Assembly (NCBI RefSeq): GCF_002237755.1
Contig: NZ_MWSJ01000019.1
Coordinates: 1-64,000, forward strand
Reading direction: 5' to 3'
Source of the DNA: Lysinibacillus sp. KCTC 33748
Lineage (GTDB): Bacteria; Bacillota; Bacilli; Bacillales_A; Planococcaceae
DNA: 64,000 nt
Below the pieces are notes generated by a model. It was not told where the DNA came from and made no database searches. It saw only the letters and a program-made list of their open reading frames with translations. The translations under genes were made by a program, and so were the position numbers. This document shows, one piece after another, positions 36,644-45,659 of this stretch (positions are counted from its first letter, which is position 1; each line of letters starts with the position of its first letter).

Positions 36644-39508
36644 TTGAATAAAAAATTACTTTTTACAGCAGCAGCTATTCCAGCGGCTCTATTTGTACCA
36701 ACAGTTGCAGGAGCGGCGGGAACCGATACAGTTACAGTTACAGGGAAAAATACAGTAAATGAAACGTTAAAAGCTTCTATCGAAAACTTACCAGCAAGTT
36801 CAATTGTTAAAGGTTATCAATGGTACTATGTAGGTGGCTCTAATGATTCAACGAATAAACCAATCTCTGGTGCCACAACAGCGTCATTTACAGTACCAGT
36901 AGAAGCAGCAGGCAAAGCAGTTTTCGTGGAAGCGACTACAACAGAAGGCAATAAGTATAAGAGTGAACCCCGTTCGATTAATGAACTAAAACTTTCAATA
37001 ACTAAACCTAGAATTGAAAGTAGTTCAAAATATGCAGTACCTGGTGAATCGGTACAAGTAGGAGGAGCAATTGTAACCGATGATGCTGGGGCAAAGTTAC
37101 AAAGCAATCAAATTACATATAGCTATCAATGGTTTTATAAAGTTGGTGAATCCTTCACAATAATTGATGGAGCTACTAAAGACACATACAGAATTCCTAA
37201 TAATGCTTTAACAGATGGCATTACAGATATAATGGTCAAAGTCCAGGCAAAGGTAGGCACTTCTTTGGTAGAATCTGCCGAGTCTGATGTGATAACAATA
37301 TCTAATGAACCATCCGATTCAATGATTGAAGAAATTAAAACTTTATTAGTAAATGACAACACATATAATGTAACAAGTTTAGAATCTTTTAAGGCTAAAG
37401 TAACGGAATTAGAAAGTAAATATGAGGCACTATCGGCTGCAGCAAAGGCGAATGTGAAAAATTATGATGTATTAAAGAGAGCTGCTGTAGATGTAGATGT
37501 AATAAGCAAGTTAAATGAGAAAGTAGATAAGGTAAAAGAGATTAATGAAAAAGACCTACCGAAGTATTTAAAAGAAATCGATGAGGCCTATGACAAGTTG
37601 GATTTATTACAACGCAGCTTAGATCTAAACGATGCCTTATACAATAGCATTAAAAACATTTTGAAAGATCCTACAGATATCGAAGAATTTAAAGAAGTTA
37701 GAAGACTAAATCAGGCAATTGTTGCATTATTAGACTATAAAAGTTCTTTTGTTACGTATGTACCTACTAGCATCGAATCTTTAAAATCAGCAGTAGAAAC
37801 AATAGAAAAGGATATAGCAAAATTATCTCAAAATTACCGAGCAACTGTTCAAAATCAAGTGATTTTAAGTGATGCTAAATCGGATATCAAAAAGGTCGAA
37901 CAATTTATTAAACTTTTCGATAAGCTGTCACCTAAAGAGTCACCTAGCAAACAGGTGACTACAGCAAAATCAATACGTACGGCTTATGAAAAACTAACTT
38001 ATAAACAGCTACAACTAGTACCAACGGAATATAAGCATACATTACTTCAAGCTGAAAACGCAGAAAACAATCAAATAGACAACTTAAATAGAGAGATTGA
38101 CAGTTATGTAGGCGATGTGGATGACAGTTACCCAATAGATCCATCAAAAGATTCTTGGCAAGGACATGTCAATAATGTAAACCGTATTATTAATGAGTAT
38201 AAAGGTTTAACGAAAAATTCAGCGGCTAAAATTGTCGGGTATGATAGCTTGATAACTTTACAAAAGGATTTTAAAGCAGCTGAAAAAATTATTAAAGACA
38301 TGGACGCTTACCAAAAGCTTTCAGAAACACCGGGGGTAGCTGAGAGTAAGTTAAAAACGAACTACACAAATGTATTGAAAGCTTATAATAAGTTAACTAG
38401 TTTACAACAGTCACTTGTTTATAATGCAAACGATTTTTTATTAAATACGCCAACAATTACAGTTAACGTAAATGGTAAGGAACCTGCTGATAAAGCGGCT
38501 GCATTGGCTTTAAAAGCCGAAGTTGAGAAGCTTGCTAATGTAACGAAATATACATTTGCACAATTCGAAAGTGCTGTAAATGCAGCAACAACAAAATATA
38601 AAAACCTATCTTCGGGTGGACGAAAGTATGTTACAAACTATTATTTATTAACAGCCGCCAGTAAAGATCTTTCTGGTGTTAAGTCATTCCATAAAAAAGT
38701 GCAAGCAGCACGACAAGAAACAGATGCTGCGAAACAAGCGAAAAAAATTCAAACCGTACAAACTGCATATGCTAAGCTACCAGCAAATCAACAGCATTTA
38801 GCCAAACAGCAATATGAAGATTTGCTCAATAATCGTCTAGAAGACGCACCAGATGTCACAACATTAAATAATGAGATTGCAAAAATTGTCTCAAATGATA
38901 ATGAGACGTATACAGTTTCAATAGAAAAGATTAATGAGCTTTCAATTGAATATAAAAAGCTGAGCTCTAGTGATAAAAAACGTATTACGAATGCGTCGAT
39001 CTTAACAACAGCGGTTTCCGATGTGAAAAAAGTAGAGTCATTTATGAAGACGTATGAAAAATCATTTACTAGTAATCCAACAACTGTTATTAAAGCTTTT
39101 AATAAGCTAACTTCAAAACAAATGAGTTTAGTTAGTCCAGAAATACGACAATCCATTATCGATAAGGATAAAGGTCAACAACAGTCTAATGAAAGTGCTT
39201 TGAAATTAGTTGAATCAATTAATTCACTGCTCGTAAATGGTGAATATATTGATGACTTGGAAACGAAAGTAAAAGAAATTCGTACAGCATATGATGCCCT
39301 TAGTTCTTCAGAAAAGAGTGTCGTGAAAAATTATTCTAAACTAACACAGGCCGAGAGTGACTTGAAAAAGGTAGCTGATGTACATGCGCTTTACGTACCT
39401 TCGACAGACGATAATGCAGCAGCTCGTAAAGCTTGGCAAACTGCGTACGGTAAGCTCTCGAAAAAATTAGAAATTTTATATAATAAAATGTATGTAAACG
39501 ATTTATAA
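36644..39508 (+). CDS. Secreted repeat protein (surface protein)
   Basis: 954 residues from TTG 36644 behind AGGAGGT. Signal peptide residues 1-24 (MNKKLLFTAAAIPAALFVPT, cleavage after AGA). Two Ig-like modules follow (about 27-110 and 115-220), each with 'YQWYY...ISGATTASFTVP' style strands. About seven helical repeats of roughly 95 residues come next, with the pattern 'I..Y..LS...K..V.NY..L..A..D...V'. There is no SLH domain, LPXTG or other anchor, so how it stays at the surface is unclear. Terminated by a strong hairpin. Confidence 0.8.
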   Translation: MNKKLLFTAAAIPAALFVPTVAGAAGTDTVTVTGKNTVNETLKASIENLPASSIVKGYQWYYVGGSNDSTNKPISGATTASFTVPVEAAGKAVFVEATTTEGNKYKSEPRSINELKLSITKPRIESSSKYAVPGESVQVGGAIVTDDAGAKLQSNQITYSYQWFYKVGESFTIIDGATKDTYRIPNNALTDGITDIMVKVQAKVGTSLVESAESDVITISNEPSDSMIEEIKTLLVNDNTYNVTSLESFKAKVTELESKYEALSAAAKANVKNYDVLKRAAVDVDVISKLNEKVDKVKEINEKDLPKYLKEIDEAYDKLDLLQRSLDLNDALYNSIKNILKDPTDIEEFKEVRRLNQAIVALLDYKSSFVTYVPTSIESLKSAVETIEKDIAKLSQNYRATVQNQVILSDAKSDIKKVEQFIKLFDKLSPKESPSKQVTTAKSIRTAYEKLTYKQLQLVPTEYKHTLLQAENAENNQIDNLNREIDSYVGDVDDSYPIDPSKDSWQGHVNNVNRIINEYKGLTKNSAAKIVGYDSLITLQKDFKAAEKIIKDMDAYQKLSETPGVAESKLKTNYTNVLKAYNKLTSLQQSLVYNANDFLLNTPTITVNVNGKEPADKAAALALKAEVEKLANVTKYTFAQFESAVNAATTKYKNLSSGGRKYVTNYYLLTAASKDLSGVKSFHKKVQAARQETDAAKQAKKIQTVQTAYAKLPANQQHLAKQQYEDLLNNRLEDAPDVTTLNNEIAKIVSNDNETYTVSIEKINELSIEYKKLSSSDKKRITNASILTTAVSDVKKVESFMKTYEKSFTSNPTTVIKAFNKLTSKQMSLVSPEIRQSIIDKDKGQQQSNESALKLVESINSLLVNGEYIDDLETKVKEIRTAYDALSSSEKSVVKNYSKLTQAESDLKKVADVHALYVPSTDDNAAARKAWQTAYGKLSKKLEILYNKMYVNDL

Positions 39509-39520
39509 AACTGTTTAAGC

Positions 39521-39556
39521 CTAAACCCCGAATAACGAAATTATTCGGGGTTTTAG
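39521..39556 (+). terminator. Terminator
   Basis: AAACCCCGAATAA/TTATTCGGGGTTT stem with T-run, directly after the surface-protein gene. Confidence 0.9.
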
Positions 39557-39577
39557 TATGCGCGATTGGCTTAGTTA

Positions 39578-39745
39578 GGTGATAAAGCATAAAAGTTTAT
39601 CGATAAAAATCAAAAGTTAGGCGATAAAACGTGAAAGTTTATCGATAAAAATCAAAAGTTGGGCGATAAAACGTGAAAGTTTATCGATAAAATTCAAAAG
39701 TTGGGAGATAAAATATGAAAGTATTCCGATAAAATTAAAAGTTGG
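39578..39745. repeat. Four tandem 42-bp repeats
   Basis: Units begin at about 39578, 39620, 39662 and 39703. The core GGCGATAAAACGTGAAAGTT is followed by TATCGATAAAAATCAAAAGT; units 2 and 3 are almost identical and 1 and 4 diverged. Non-coding. Confidence 0.85.
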
Positions 39746-39756
39746 ATGACGAAACG

Positions 39757-39838
39757 TAAAAATGTTTGCTACCGCTACGCTTCGGGCAAAAACCATCTGC
39801 CACTGCCGCTACGCTTTCGCGCAAAAAACCATCTGCCG
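39757..39838. repeat. Two tandem GC-richer repeats
   Basis: CTACCGCTACGCTTCGGGCA...AACCATCTGCC, then CTGCCGCTACGCTTTCGCGC...AACCATCTGCC, each about 39 bp. GC content is clearly above the surroundings. Together with the 42-bp repeats they fill the 39557-40033 interval; I see no gene there. Confidence 0.7.
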
Positions 39839-40033
39839 CCCAACGCCCCACAAAAGCAACCCGCTTAATTTGACACACTTAATTCATTGATATAAAGTCC
39901 ACTGGTTAAATTTATCTTATTTATTTGTGTAGAATATCAATTCTTCGATATACTATTTATAGTTAATCTGTATAATAATTAAGAATTGTTTGTCATAACG
40001 AAAGTAGTTTGACATAGAAGGTAGGTACTAAAG

Positions 40034-41338
40034 ATGTATAAAATAGGTGTTGTTGGCCCAATAAAATCCGTAAAAAAAATTATCGAATTAGCACATGAAA
40101 TCGAAGAGGATATGGAGTTTATCCCATATATTTATTCGATTGCTACAGAAACGCAACATCTTGTGGAAACCTACAATCAAGATGTTGATTTTTGGCTATT
40201 TTCGGGATACATACCTTATAAAATTGCTAGCCAGACAAGTGTTTCACAGGATAAGCTGGCACATATCATCTTTTCTGAGGCGGCTATTTACAAAGGCTTT
40301 TTTGAGCAATCCTATAAAGTAGGGAAAGTTATTGAGAATGTCAGTATTGATATTGTTTCATCACCTGCACAAATGTTGTTAGAAGGGGTAGCAGAGATCG
40401 AGAAAAATGTAAGGGACATGTATGTAAAGGAATTTGATGTGGCCATTGATCCGAAAGAATTATTTGATTTCCATTATGACCTATGGCTGAAGGGGAAAAT
40501 CGATTTTGCGATCACATGTTACCCGTCTGTCGATGAAGAGCTGAAAAAGAAGGGAGTTCCCTCCTATTGGGTATCCCCTACAAAAACAGAAATTTACCAT
40601 ACCGTTCAGCTATTTACCGAAAAAATTAAAACGTCGTATTATAAAGAAACGCAAATAGGTGCTGTCATGCTCGAAATAAAAGAATTCGATTCATTGAAGG
40701 AAAGAATGAAACAAGGATATCGTATTCAATATTTAGAATTGCGCATGAAGGAAAACTTACTGCAATTATGCGAACAGATTGATGGTTCCTTAATCGAGGA
40801 AGGGAATGGGAGATATACTATTTTCAGTACGAGGGGAGCAATCGAAGGGCAGATTCAATTCATCAAGGAAAAGATGTACCAGCTGTCCATTGAAATGGAG
40901 GCAAAGGTTACAGCAGGAATAGGCTTTGCGCAAACGGTATTTAATGCCGAAGTAAATGCGCATAGAGCTTTACGTCAAACGAAAGAACATGAATCGATTG
41001 ATATTGTCATGATTCAAGATGATGGTACAATGATTGAATCTGTCGGAAATAGCGAGGAGCTATCATATTCCTATCGAGCTGATGATCCTACTATCCTTGA
41101 AAAATTAAAAAAAGGCAATGTTAGTATTAAAAACTATACAAGAATACAAGCGCTAGTTCAAAAAATGAGTTGGAAGCATTTTACGACAAAGGATTTAGCC
41201 GCACAGCTTCAAATGAGTGAACGAAATGCACAGCGCATTGTGGCAGATTTATGTAGTGTAGGTTTAGCGGAAATTTGTGGAGAAGAATTACAGCATACAC
41301 GTGGTAGACCAATAAAAATATACCGGCTTGTGATGTAG
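40034..41338 (+). CDS. Transcriptional regulator with GGDEF-like core and C-terminal HTH
   Basis: 434 residues. An N-terminal PrpR/substrate-binding-like region (MYKIGVVGPIKSVKKIIELA onward) is followed by a degenerate GGDEF/cyclase-like middle (IGAVMLEIKEFDSLKERMKQ, VTAGIGFAQTVFNAEVNAH) without the GGDEF signature. The C-terminal winged HTH is at about 370-434 (FTTKDLAAQLQMSERNAQRI). It is a cytosolic DNA-binding regulator. The MFS transporter gene downstream, now interrupted, was probably its target. Confidence 0.75.
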   Translation: MYKIGVVGPIKSVKKIIELAHEIEEDMEFIPYIYSIATETQHLVETYNQDVDFWLFSGYIPYKIASQTSVSQDKLAHIIFSEAAIYKGFFEQSYKVGKVIENVSIDIVSSPAQMLLEGVAEIEKNVRDMYVKEFDVAIDPKELFDFHYDLWLKGKIDFAITCYPSVDEELKKKGVPSYWVSPTKTEIYHTVQLFTEKIKTSYYKETQIGAVMLEIKEFDSLKERMKQGYRIQYLELRMKENLLQLCEQIDGSLIEEGNGRYTIFSTRGAIEGQIQFIKEKMYQLSIEMEAKVTAGIGFAQTVFNAEVNAHRALRQTKEHESIDIVMIQDDGTMIESVGNSEELSYSYRADDPTILEKLKKGNVSIKNYTRIQALVQKMSWKHFTTKDLAAQLQMSERNAQRIVADLCSVGLAEICGEELQHTRGRPIKIYRLVM

Positions 41339-41350
41339 GTCAAGCGTATA

Positions 41351-41389
41351 AAATGTCCTAAACCAATGAATGGTTTAAGGGCATTTTTT
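41351..41389 (+). terminator. Terminator
   Basis: AATGTCCTAAACCA/TGGTTTAAGGGCATT stem with a 6-T run after the regulator gene. The following interval to 41788 has no gene that I can support. Confidence 0.88.
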
Positions 41390-41788
41390 GTTTGGCGGAA
41401 ATTTGCGAAATAGAAAATACAGAATTTTTTTAGTTATTATTTGCTTTTGATGAATGTTTAAAAAGTGTAGACAAATCAACAGTTTCCAAGTTTCTATGAC
41501 GTATGTTAGACACCTTTTTTTGTGCGATTATTTATTAAAAATTTTCAAAATAATATTGTCAATTCATAAAAAGTCGATTATTATACGAATATATAACGAA
41601 AATGTCGCTATATATAGGGGCCGATTTTAATAGGGAGAGATAAAAAATAGTATAGGAAAGTTGCAATAGGTATCGAGATGGAAGAATAAGAATTTTAGTT
41701 GTCGCAATATTCGAGTAAGTAACTGAATGTCTTTTTCCTTTAATACGATCAATTGCAGCAACGCAGTTTAAACATGGGAGGGATAGTA

Positions 41789-42085
41789 ATGACAACGAAT
41801 GAAGTAACCAAAAAATCCAGAAATTTAATCCTTGCACTCTTATTTTTAGGATGGTCATTAGGAAATCTAGATCGTTACATCATGAACTATGCAGTGGTAT
41901 CGATTACGGGTGATTTAAATTTAGATGCTTCTTCCACTGGAATTATTTTAAGTGCTTTCTTTTTAGGTTATGCGATTATGCAAATACCTGGCGGCTGGTT
42001 GGCTGATAAATTTGGCGCTAAAAAGATCTTACTTTTTTCAGTAATTATGTGGTCGATATTCATGAGTCTTGCTATAACCCTTTGA
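41789..42085 (+). pseudogene. MFS transporter, truncated by prophage insertion
   Basis: 98 residues from ATG 41789 (GGGAGGG upstream). Seen: the first transmembrane helices of an MFS permease, the N-terminal motif LGWSLGNLDRYIMNYAVVSI, and the MFS motif-A region GWLADKFGAKKILLF. The reading frame ends just after SLAITL, where prophage sequence begins; a full MFS protein is about 400 residues. The remaining part should lie beyond the right end of the window. Confidence 0.82.
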
Positions 42086-42161
42086 TTATAGAGGATTACG
42101 GGTACTTTTTAGGCTTTGGTTCCCCAAAAAGTACCACAAAATTAAAGAAGTATAATAAAAT
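42066..42161. other. Left prophage attachment region (attL), approximate
   Basis: The MFS frame is lost and a minus-strand integrase gene begins here, so the crossover must lie within this stretch. The interval contains a short hairpin (GGTACTTTTTAG...CCAAAAAGTACC, about 42099-42134), probably the terminator of the integrase or an Int arm site. The core att sequence cannot be fixed without the right end. Confidence 0.6.
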
Positions 42162-43340
42162 TTAGAGCAAAACTTTTGATAATATTTGAACAGCCTCTTT
42201 TTCTTTTTCTTTTAATGAATGTGCGTAATATACCATTACTGTATTTGGAGTATCACCAATTATTTTAGCTACAACAGGGATAGGAACTCCTTGTCCACAC
42301 AAGATTGTTGCATAAGAATGGCGAAGTCCATGCGGCGAAATATATTTGGATATTACCTTTTTTTTATAAACACTGATTAAAATGTTGGCAACAAAATTTG
42401 TTCCTATACAATGTAGCGTCTTTAAGTTGATAAAAACATAATCTGTATTTTTATGTGAAACTCCTTTTTCTAATTTTTTTTCAATAGACTTCTTTCTATA
42501 AGATTCTAATAGTGAACATAAATTTTGTTCAATCTCTACAACACGTATACTATTTTTTGTTTTAGCTTCTCGTTGACCTAAATGGTCACGAGTTTCATAG
42601 ATATTAATTGTACCTTCCTGTAAGTCAATATCTTTCCAACGTAATGCTGCGGCTTCTCCTTTTCTCATTCCGGTAAATGCAATTGTCCAAATTACTGCCG
42701 TTTTGGTCATATCGTCTGCTTTTTTTATGAATTGTAGCAATTTTTTTAAATCATCTTCATTCAAAAAATTTAAATCGTTTTCTTCATTGATACTTTTTTT
42801 CTTTTTTTCATTTTCCTTAGATATTGTCATAGATGAAAATCTATTTTTAGGTAAAACTTCATTTCGTACTGCAAGATTTACAGCATCGAGAAATTTACTG
42901 TGTGCACTTTTAACTGTATTAACACTTTTGGTTTTTAACAGTTCGTCGATAAACTCCTTTTTATATGTCAAATAGTCTAAATTAGATAATTTGTAACTAC
43001 CTAGGAGAGGTTTTATATATAAATCAATATTTTGCTTTGCTAATTTCTTTGAAGAGATTGCCCAATCATTTTTTTTCGATTCAAACCATATATCCATCCA
43101 CTGTGAAACAGTTATATTTTTATTCTCAACAACTTTTAAAAAACTATCAGTCTCACAAATCAATTTAGCTAAAGCAACTTCTGCATCACGGTCCGAATCA
43201 AAGCCTTGCTTGTATAATTCTTTTCGTTTACCTAGCGAATCATAATATTTGTACCGATAAGCATATTTTTTTTTATTTTTTGTATCAGTGTAACTATAGA
43301 TATTATTTCTACGTGTCTTTTTTAATTTTGGTCTAGCCAT
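42162..43340 (-). CDS. int: Phage tyrosine integrase
   Basis: 392 residues, minus strand. N-terminal Arm-DNA-binding domain (KKYAYRYKYYDSLGKRKELY), SAM-like core-binding domain (about 65-170), catalytic domain with Arg in AFTGMRKGEAAALRWKDID, HGLRHSYATILCGQG (H-x-x-R) and the C-terminal tyrosine in TVMVYYAH. It catalyses site-specific integration and, with an excisionase, excision. It is outermost in the prophage, next to the disrupted MFS gene. Confidence 0.93.
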   Translation of the reverse strand: MARPKLKKTRRNNIYSYTDTKNKKKYAYRYKYYDSLGKRKELYKQGFDSDRDAEVALAKLICETDSFLKVVENKNITVSQWMDIWFESKKNDWAISSKKLAKQNIDLYIKPLLGSYKLSNLDYLTYKKEFIDELLKTKSVNTVKSAHSKFLDAVNLAVRNEVLPKNRFSSMTISKENEKKKKSINEENDLNFLNEDDLKKLLQFIKKADDMTKTAVIWTIAFTGMRKGEAAALRWKDIDLQEGTINIYETRDHLGQREAKTKNSIRVVEIEQNLCSLLESYRKKSIEKKLEKGVSHKNTDYVFINLKTLHCIGTNFVANILISVYKKKVISKYISPHGLRHSYATILCGQGVPIPVVAKIIGDTPNTVMVYYAHSLKEKEKEAVQILSKVLL

Positions 43341-43360
43341 ATACTCACGTCCTTTAATTA

Positions 43361-43383
43361 ACCGGGCAGGTATGTTTCAGGAA
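43361..43383 (+). repeat. 23-bp direct repeat (partner 45230-45252)
   Basis: ACCGGGCAGGTATGTTTCAG and three more bases, 20 of 23 identical to 45230-45252 (ACCGGGCGGGTATGTTTTAG...). It lies just upstream of the integrase start. It could be an arm-type Int/Xis site or a regulator site. Confidence 0.55.
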
Positions 43384-43438
43384 CTCTGAGTAGGATTTAC
43401 TTGCATCACTCCTTTCAATATCTTGCAAAATATATGTT

Positions 43439-43924
43439 TTAAGAACAACAGTAAAGCTGCATTCTATTATTTATGTATTGTGTTACTCTACTTAAAGCAA
43501 ATTCATATTCAACATTAAATAGCCTTTGGATCATGATAACTGTTGAAAACGTATAATCATTGATTTTTAGCGTATCTAACATAAAACTAGGGATACAAGC
43601 ATGATACATAAAGTTATTTGCTTTATTCTCTTGATACTCTATCCAAGACCTCGGCATTTTACCTCGATATCCTTGATGTCCGTTATGTTGAAGTACATGA
43701 GAAAGTTCATGACAAAATTCCTGCCATTGTTGAGAAACAGTTAAATTCTCATTCAAAGCAATGAATGCTTGAGACCCGATAAATAGGGCCTGACTTGAAT
43801 TTCTCCAAAAATATACTTTGATTCCTAGAGCTCCGGAAATATTTTGGAAACCTAATTGTTTTGGTTTTTCGATTCCTATTTTTTTATACATTTCTTTAAT
43901 GAAGTCTTCTGTGTAAGTTGTCAT
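43439..43924 (-). CDS. ImmA/IrrE-family metallopeptidase
   Basis: 161 residues from the ATG at 43924 (GGGGATG upstream on the minus strand). The zinc-protease motif HELSH lies in EFCHELSHVLQHNGH. ImmA-type peptidases cleave phage or ICE repressors on damage or signal. It lies downstream of the CI-like gene on the same strand, so it is the likely anti-repressor. Confidence 0.85.
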   Translation of the reverse strand: MTTYTEDFIKEMYKKIGIEKPKQLGFQNISGALGIKVYFWRNSSQALFIGSQAFIALNENLTVSQQWQEFCHELSHVLQHNGHQGYRGKMPRSWIEYQENKANNFMYHACIPSFMLDTLKINDYTFSTVIMIQRLFNVEYEFALSRVTQYINNRMQLYCCS

Positions 43925-44087
43925 CCAAACATCCCCGTTCATAAATCGTGAGAACAAATGTTCTGTTTAAAGTGTACAACAAAACCCTACTAGCGGGAAA
44001 GTAGGGAAAATTGATATTTTTTCTATTTGATGTATAAATTTGATACATTTCCACAAAAAAACTAAAGGATAGTAGTTTGAAATCATT

Positions 44088-44118
44088 TTAAAAAAAGGCA
44101 ACTGTAGTGATAGTTGCC
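44088..44118 (-). terminator. Terminator of the repressor gene
   Basis: GGCAACT/AGTTGCC stem followed on the minus strand by a run of seven T. A second small hairpin (CCCTAC/GTAGGG, 43985-44006) precedes the peptidase gene. Confidence 0.7.
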
Positions 44119-44480
44119 TATTTTTTATAGTCGTGCTTAATGATTTCCCAAAAATCTCGAAGTCTTTTCACAGCTTCTTCTTCTGATTCAGGTAGCTCTT
44201 TATAAAACACGTTTAATTCTGGATTGTTTGCAAAAGCTTGAAACTCAGCCTCATCTTGTTCATCGTGAGTAAGTGCAGGAGTGTCTGTACGCCCAAGAAG
44301 GTAGTCAGTACTTACGCCTAATACATTTGCTAAATTAATTAACTCGCTATCTTTGACAGGTCTCTCATTTAATTCAATTCTATTCATAACACTAACATTC
44401 AAGCTAACACGATTTGCAAGTTCACGTTGAGTCCAACCTTTATTTTCCCGTAACGAGATAATTCTTTTTCCTATATTCAT
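44118..44480 (-). CDS. CI-type phage repressor (XRE family)
   Basis: 120 residues: HTH_3 domain at 5-60 (IISLRENKGWTQRELANRVS, LNVSVMNRIELNERPVKD, LANVLGVSTDYLLGRTD) and a short acidic C-terminal tail. It is divergent from the Cro-like gene with four operator-like palindromes between. No peptidase domain, so derepression probably uses the separate ImmA/IrrE peptidase. Confidence 0.88.
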   Translation of the reverse strand: MNIGKRIISLRENKGWTQRELANRVSLNVSVMNRIELNERPVKDSELINLANVLGVSTDYLLGRTDTPALTHDEQDEAEFQAFANNPELNVFYKELPESEEEAVKRLRDFWEIIKHDYKK

Positions 44481-44523
44481 AATTTCACCACTTTCAGTGA
44501 ATTCGTATCTTTAATATATCACG

Positions 44524-44626
44524 TTTCCATTTTGGAAATAAATAAATTTCTAAATCAGAAATTTTATGCTTGAATTTCTAAAATAGCAATGGTATATTAT
44601 GTATAAGGTGTTGCTAAAACAGAAAT
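44524..44626. promoter_or_regulatory. Lysogeny switch: four palindromic operators and rightward promoter
   Basis: Operator-like sites: TTTCCATTTTGGAAA (44524-44538), ATTTCTAAATCAGAAAT (44546-44562), ATTTCTAAAATAGCAAT (44574-44590) and GTTGCTAAAACAGAAAT (44610-44626). A promoter TTGAAT (44570-44575), 17 bp, TATATT (44593-44598) faces the Cro-like gene; the third operator fills its spacer. Repressor binding would directly block it. Confidence 0.75.
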
Positions 44627-44645
44627 TCTAAGGCGGTGACATATA

Positions 44646-44873
44646 TTGAAAATATTTAATTTGGAGTATGTAAAACAAAGAAGACAAAAGTTAAACTTAA
44701 CGCTTCAAGAGGTTGCAGATGAGATGGGTATGAAAAATGCTTCTACATACTTAAAGTATGAAAATGGAACATATGCTTTCAAAGCAGAGCAATTACCTTT
44801 ATTGGCAAATACACTTAAATGTAACACTGAAAATTTTTTTATCGAAAAGATTGCTAAAATAGCAATTTCTTAA
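44646..44873 (+). CDS. Cro-like XRE regulator
   Basis: 75 residues from TTG 44646 (AAGGCGGTG upstream). HTH: MKIFNLEYVKQRRQKLNLTL, QEVADEMGMKNASTYLKYEN. First gene of the rightward lytic operon, divergent from the CI-like gene. Its last codons (GCT AAA ATA GCA ATT) contain a fifth operator palindrome. Confidence 0.85.
   Translation: MKIFNLEYVKQRRQKLNLTLQEVADEMGMKNASTYLKYENGTYAFKAEQLPLLANTLKCNTENFFIEKIAKIAIS
44850..44866. promoter_or_regulatory. Fifth operator palindrome, inside the end of the cro-like gene
   Basis: ATTGCTAAAATAGCAAT, a perfect palindrome around the central A and closest to the consensus of the four sites in the switch region. It is placed to act on transcription entering the next gene. 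Confidence 0.7.
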
Positions 44874-44899
44874 GAGTGCAAAAAGTAAGGAGGAACTTT

Positions 44900-45220
44900 A
44901 TGATACACAGTCAGCCTAGTGAAAGTATGATTCTTGAAACCATTTTAAAAATGGGGGGCATCACAAAAGAATCTATTGAGCAAACACTTGAAAATTTAAT
45001 ACATGAAGCTGCTCGACCAAAAATACTGTTTTGGGACTTAAAACAAATGGCACAAGCAACTCCATTTTGTGAAAAAACCATTGAGCAAGAGATTATTAAA
45101 AAAGATCCACGCTTTAGGCAATACCAGCGTCGTAACGGGCGTTATGGGAAGAAGGTATGGTTATATGAGCCAACTTCCAAATTACTTGTAGAGAACATTA
45201 TGAATAACTGGGAAATCTAA
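44900..45220 (+). CDS. Phage early protein of unknown function
   Basis: 106 residues from ATG 44900 (AAGGAGG). The C-terminal half, FWDLKQMAQATPFCEKTIEQ then DPRFRQYQRRNGRYGKKVWL, resembles a winged-helix excisionase-like DNA-binding pattern ('dl..mt..s..ti.r.i..DPR'). It may be an excisionase or regulator; not certain. Confidence 0.65.
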   Translation: MIHSQPSESMILETILKMGGITKESIEQTLENLIHEAARPKILFWDLKQMAQATPFCEKTIEQEIIKKDPRFRQYQRRNGRYGKKVWLYEPTSKLLVENIMNNWEI

Positions 45221-45389
45221 AAATCAAACACCGGGCGGGTATGTTTTAGGAATTTAGATTTCAGTATTGGTTAAGGGCTTATAAAGAGGTTTGGGCAATA
45301 ACCTCATATGTATATATTAGTGAATTTTTAATATTTTTCTATGCGTAGCATGCATAATATGCATCCTTTGCATAAAGGTGGTGAACAAA

Positions 45390-45659
45390 TTGAATATTGA
45401 TATTGGTGGATTAATCAAAAAATGTCGCGAGAGTGCAAAGTTATCACAAGAGGCGTTTGCGGATTTGATGCATACATCTCAATCGACAATTAGTCGTATT
45501 GAAAAGAATTTGGTTGTGATTGAAGCAAAATTCTTAGCCAAAGCTGCAGCGATTACAAACTCACAAGATGTAGTAGTTGCTACATTATTTAGCACAGATG
45601 CAGCTGTACAGTTCTTGCAAACAATACCAATGTTTATCATGGGAGGTTTTTATGGATAA
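45390..45659 (+). CDS. XRE-family regulator
   Basis: About 89 residues; TTG 45390 has AAAGGTGG 5-10 bases upstream, with GTG 45378 as an alternative. HTH: IGGLIKKCRESAKLSQEAFA, DLMHTSQSTISRIEKNLVVI. A third phage DNA-binding regulator, similar to those controlling early replication genes. Confidence 0.78.
   Translation: MNIDIGGLIKKCRESAKLSQEAFADLMHTSQSTISRIEKNLVVIEAKFLAKAAAITNSQDVVVATLFSTDAAVQFLQTIPMFIMGGFYG

Noticed and set aside
39578..39838. CRISPR array
   Set aside because: The repeats abut without unique spacers, the units diverge at both ends and no cas gene is near.
42162..43340. tRNA gene as integration target
   Set aside because: No tRNA-like cloverleaf or 3' end is visible next to the integrase; the interrupted MFS frame explains the boundary.
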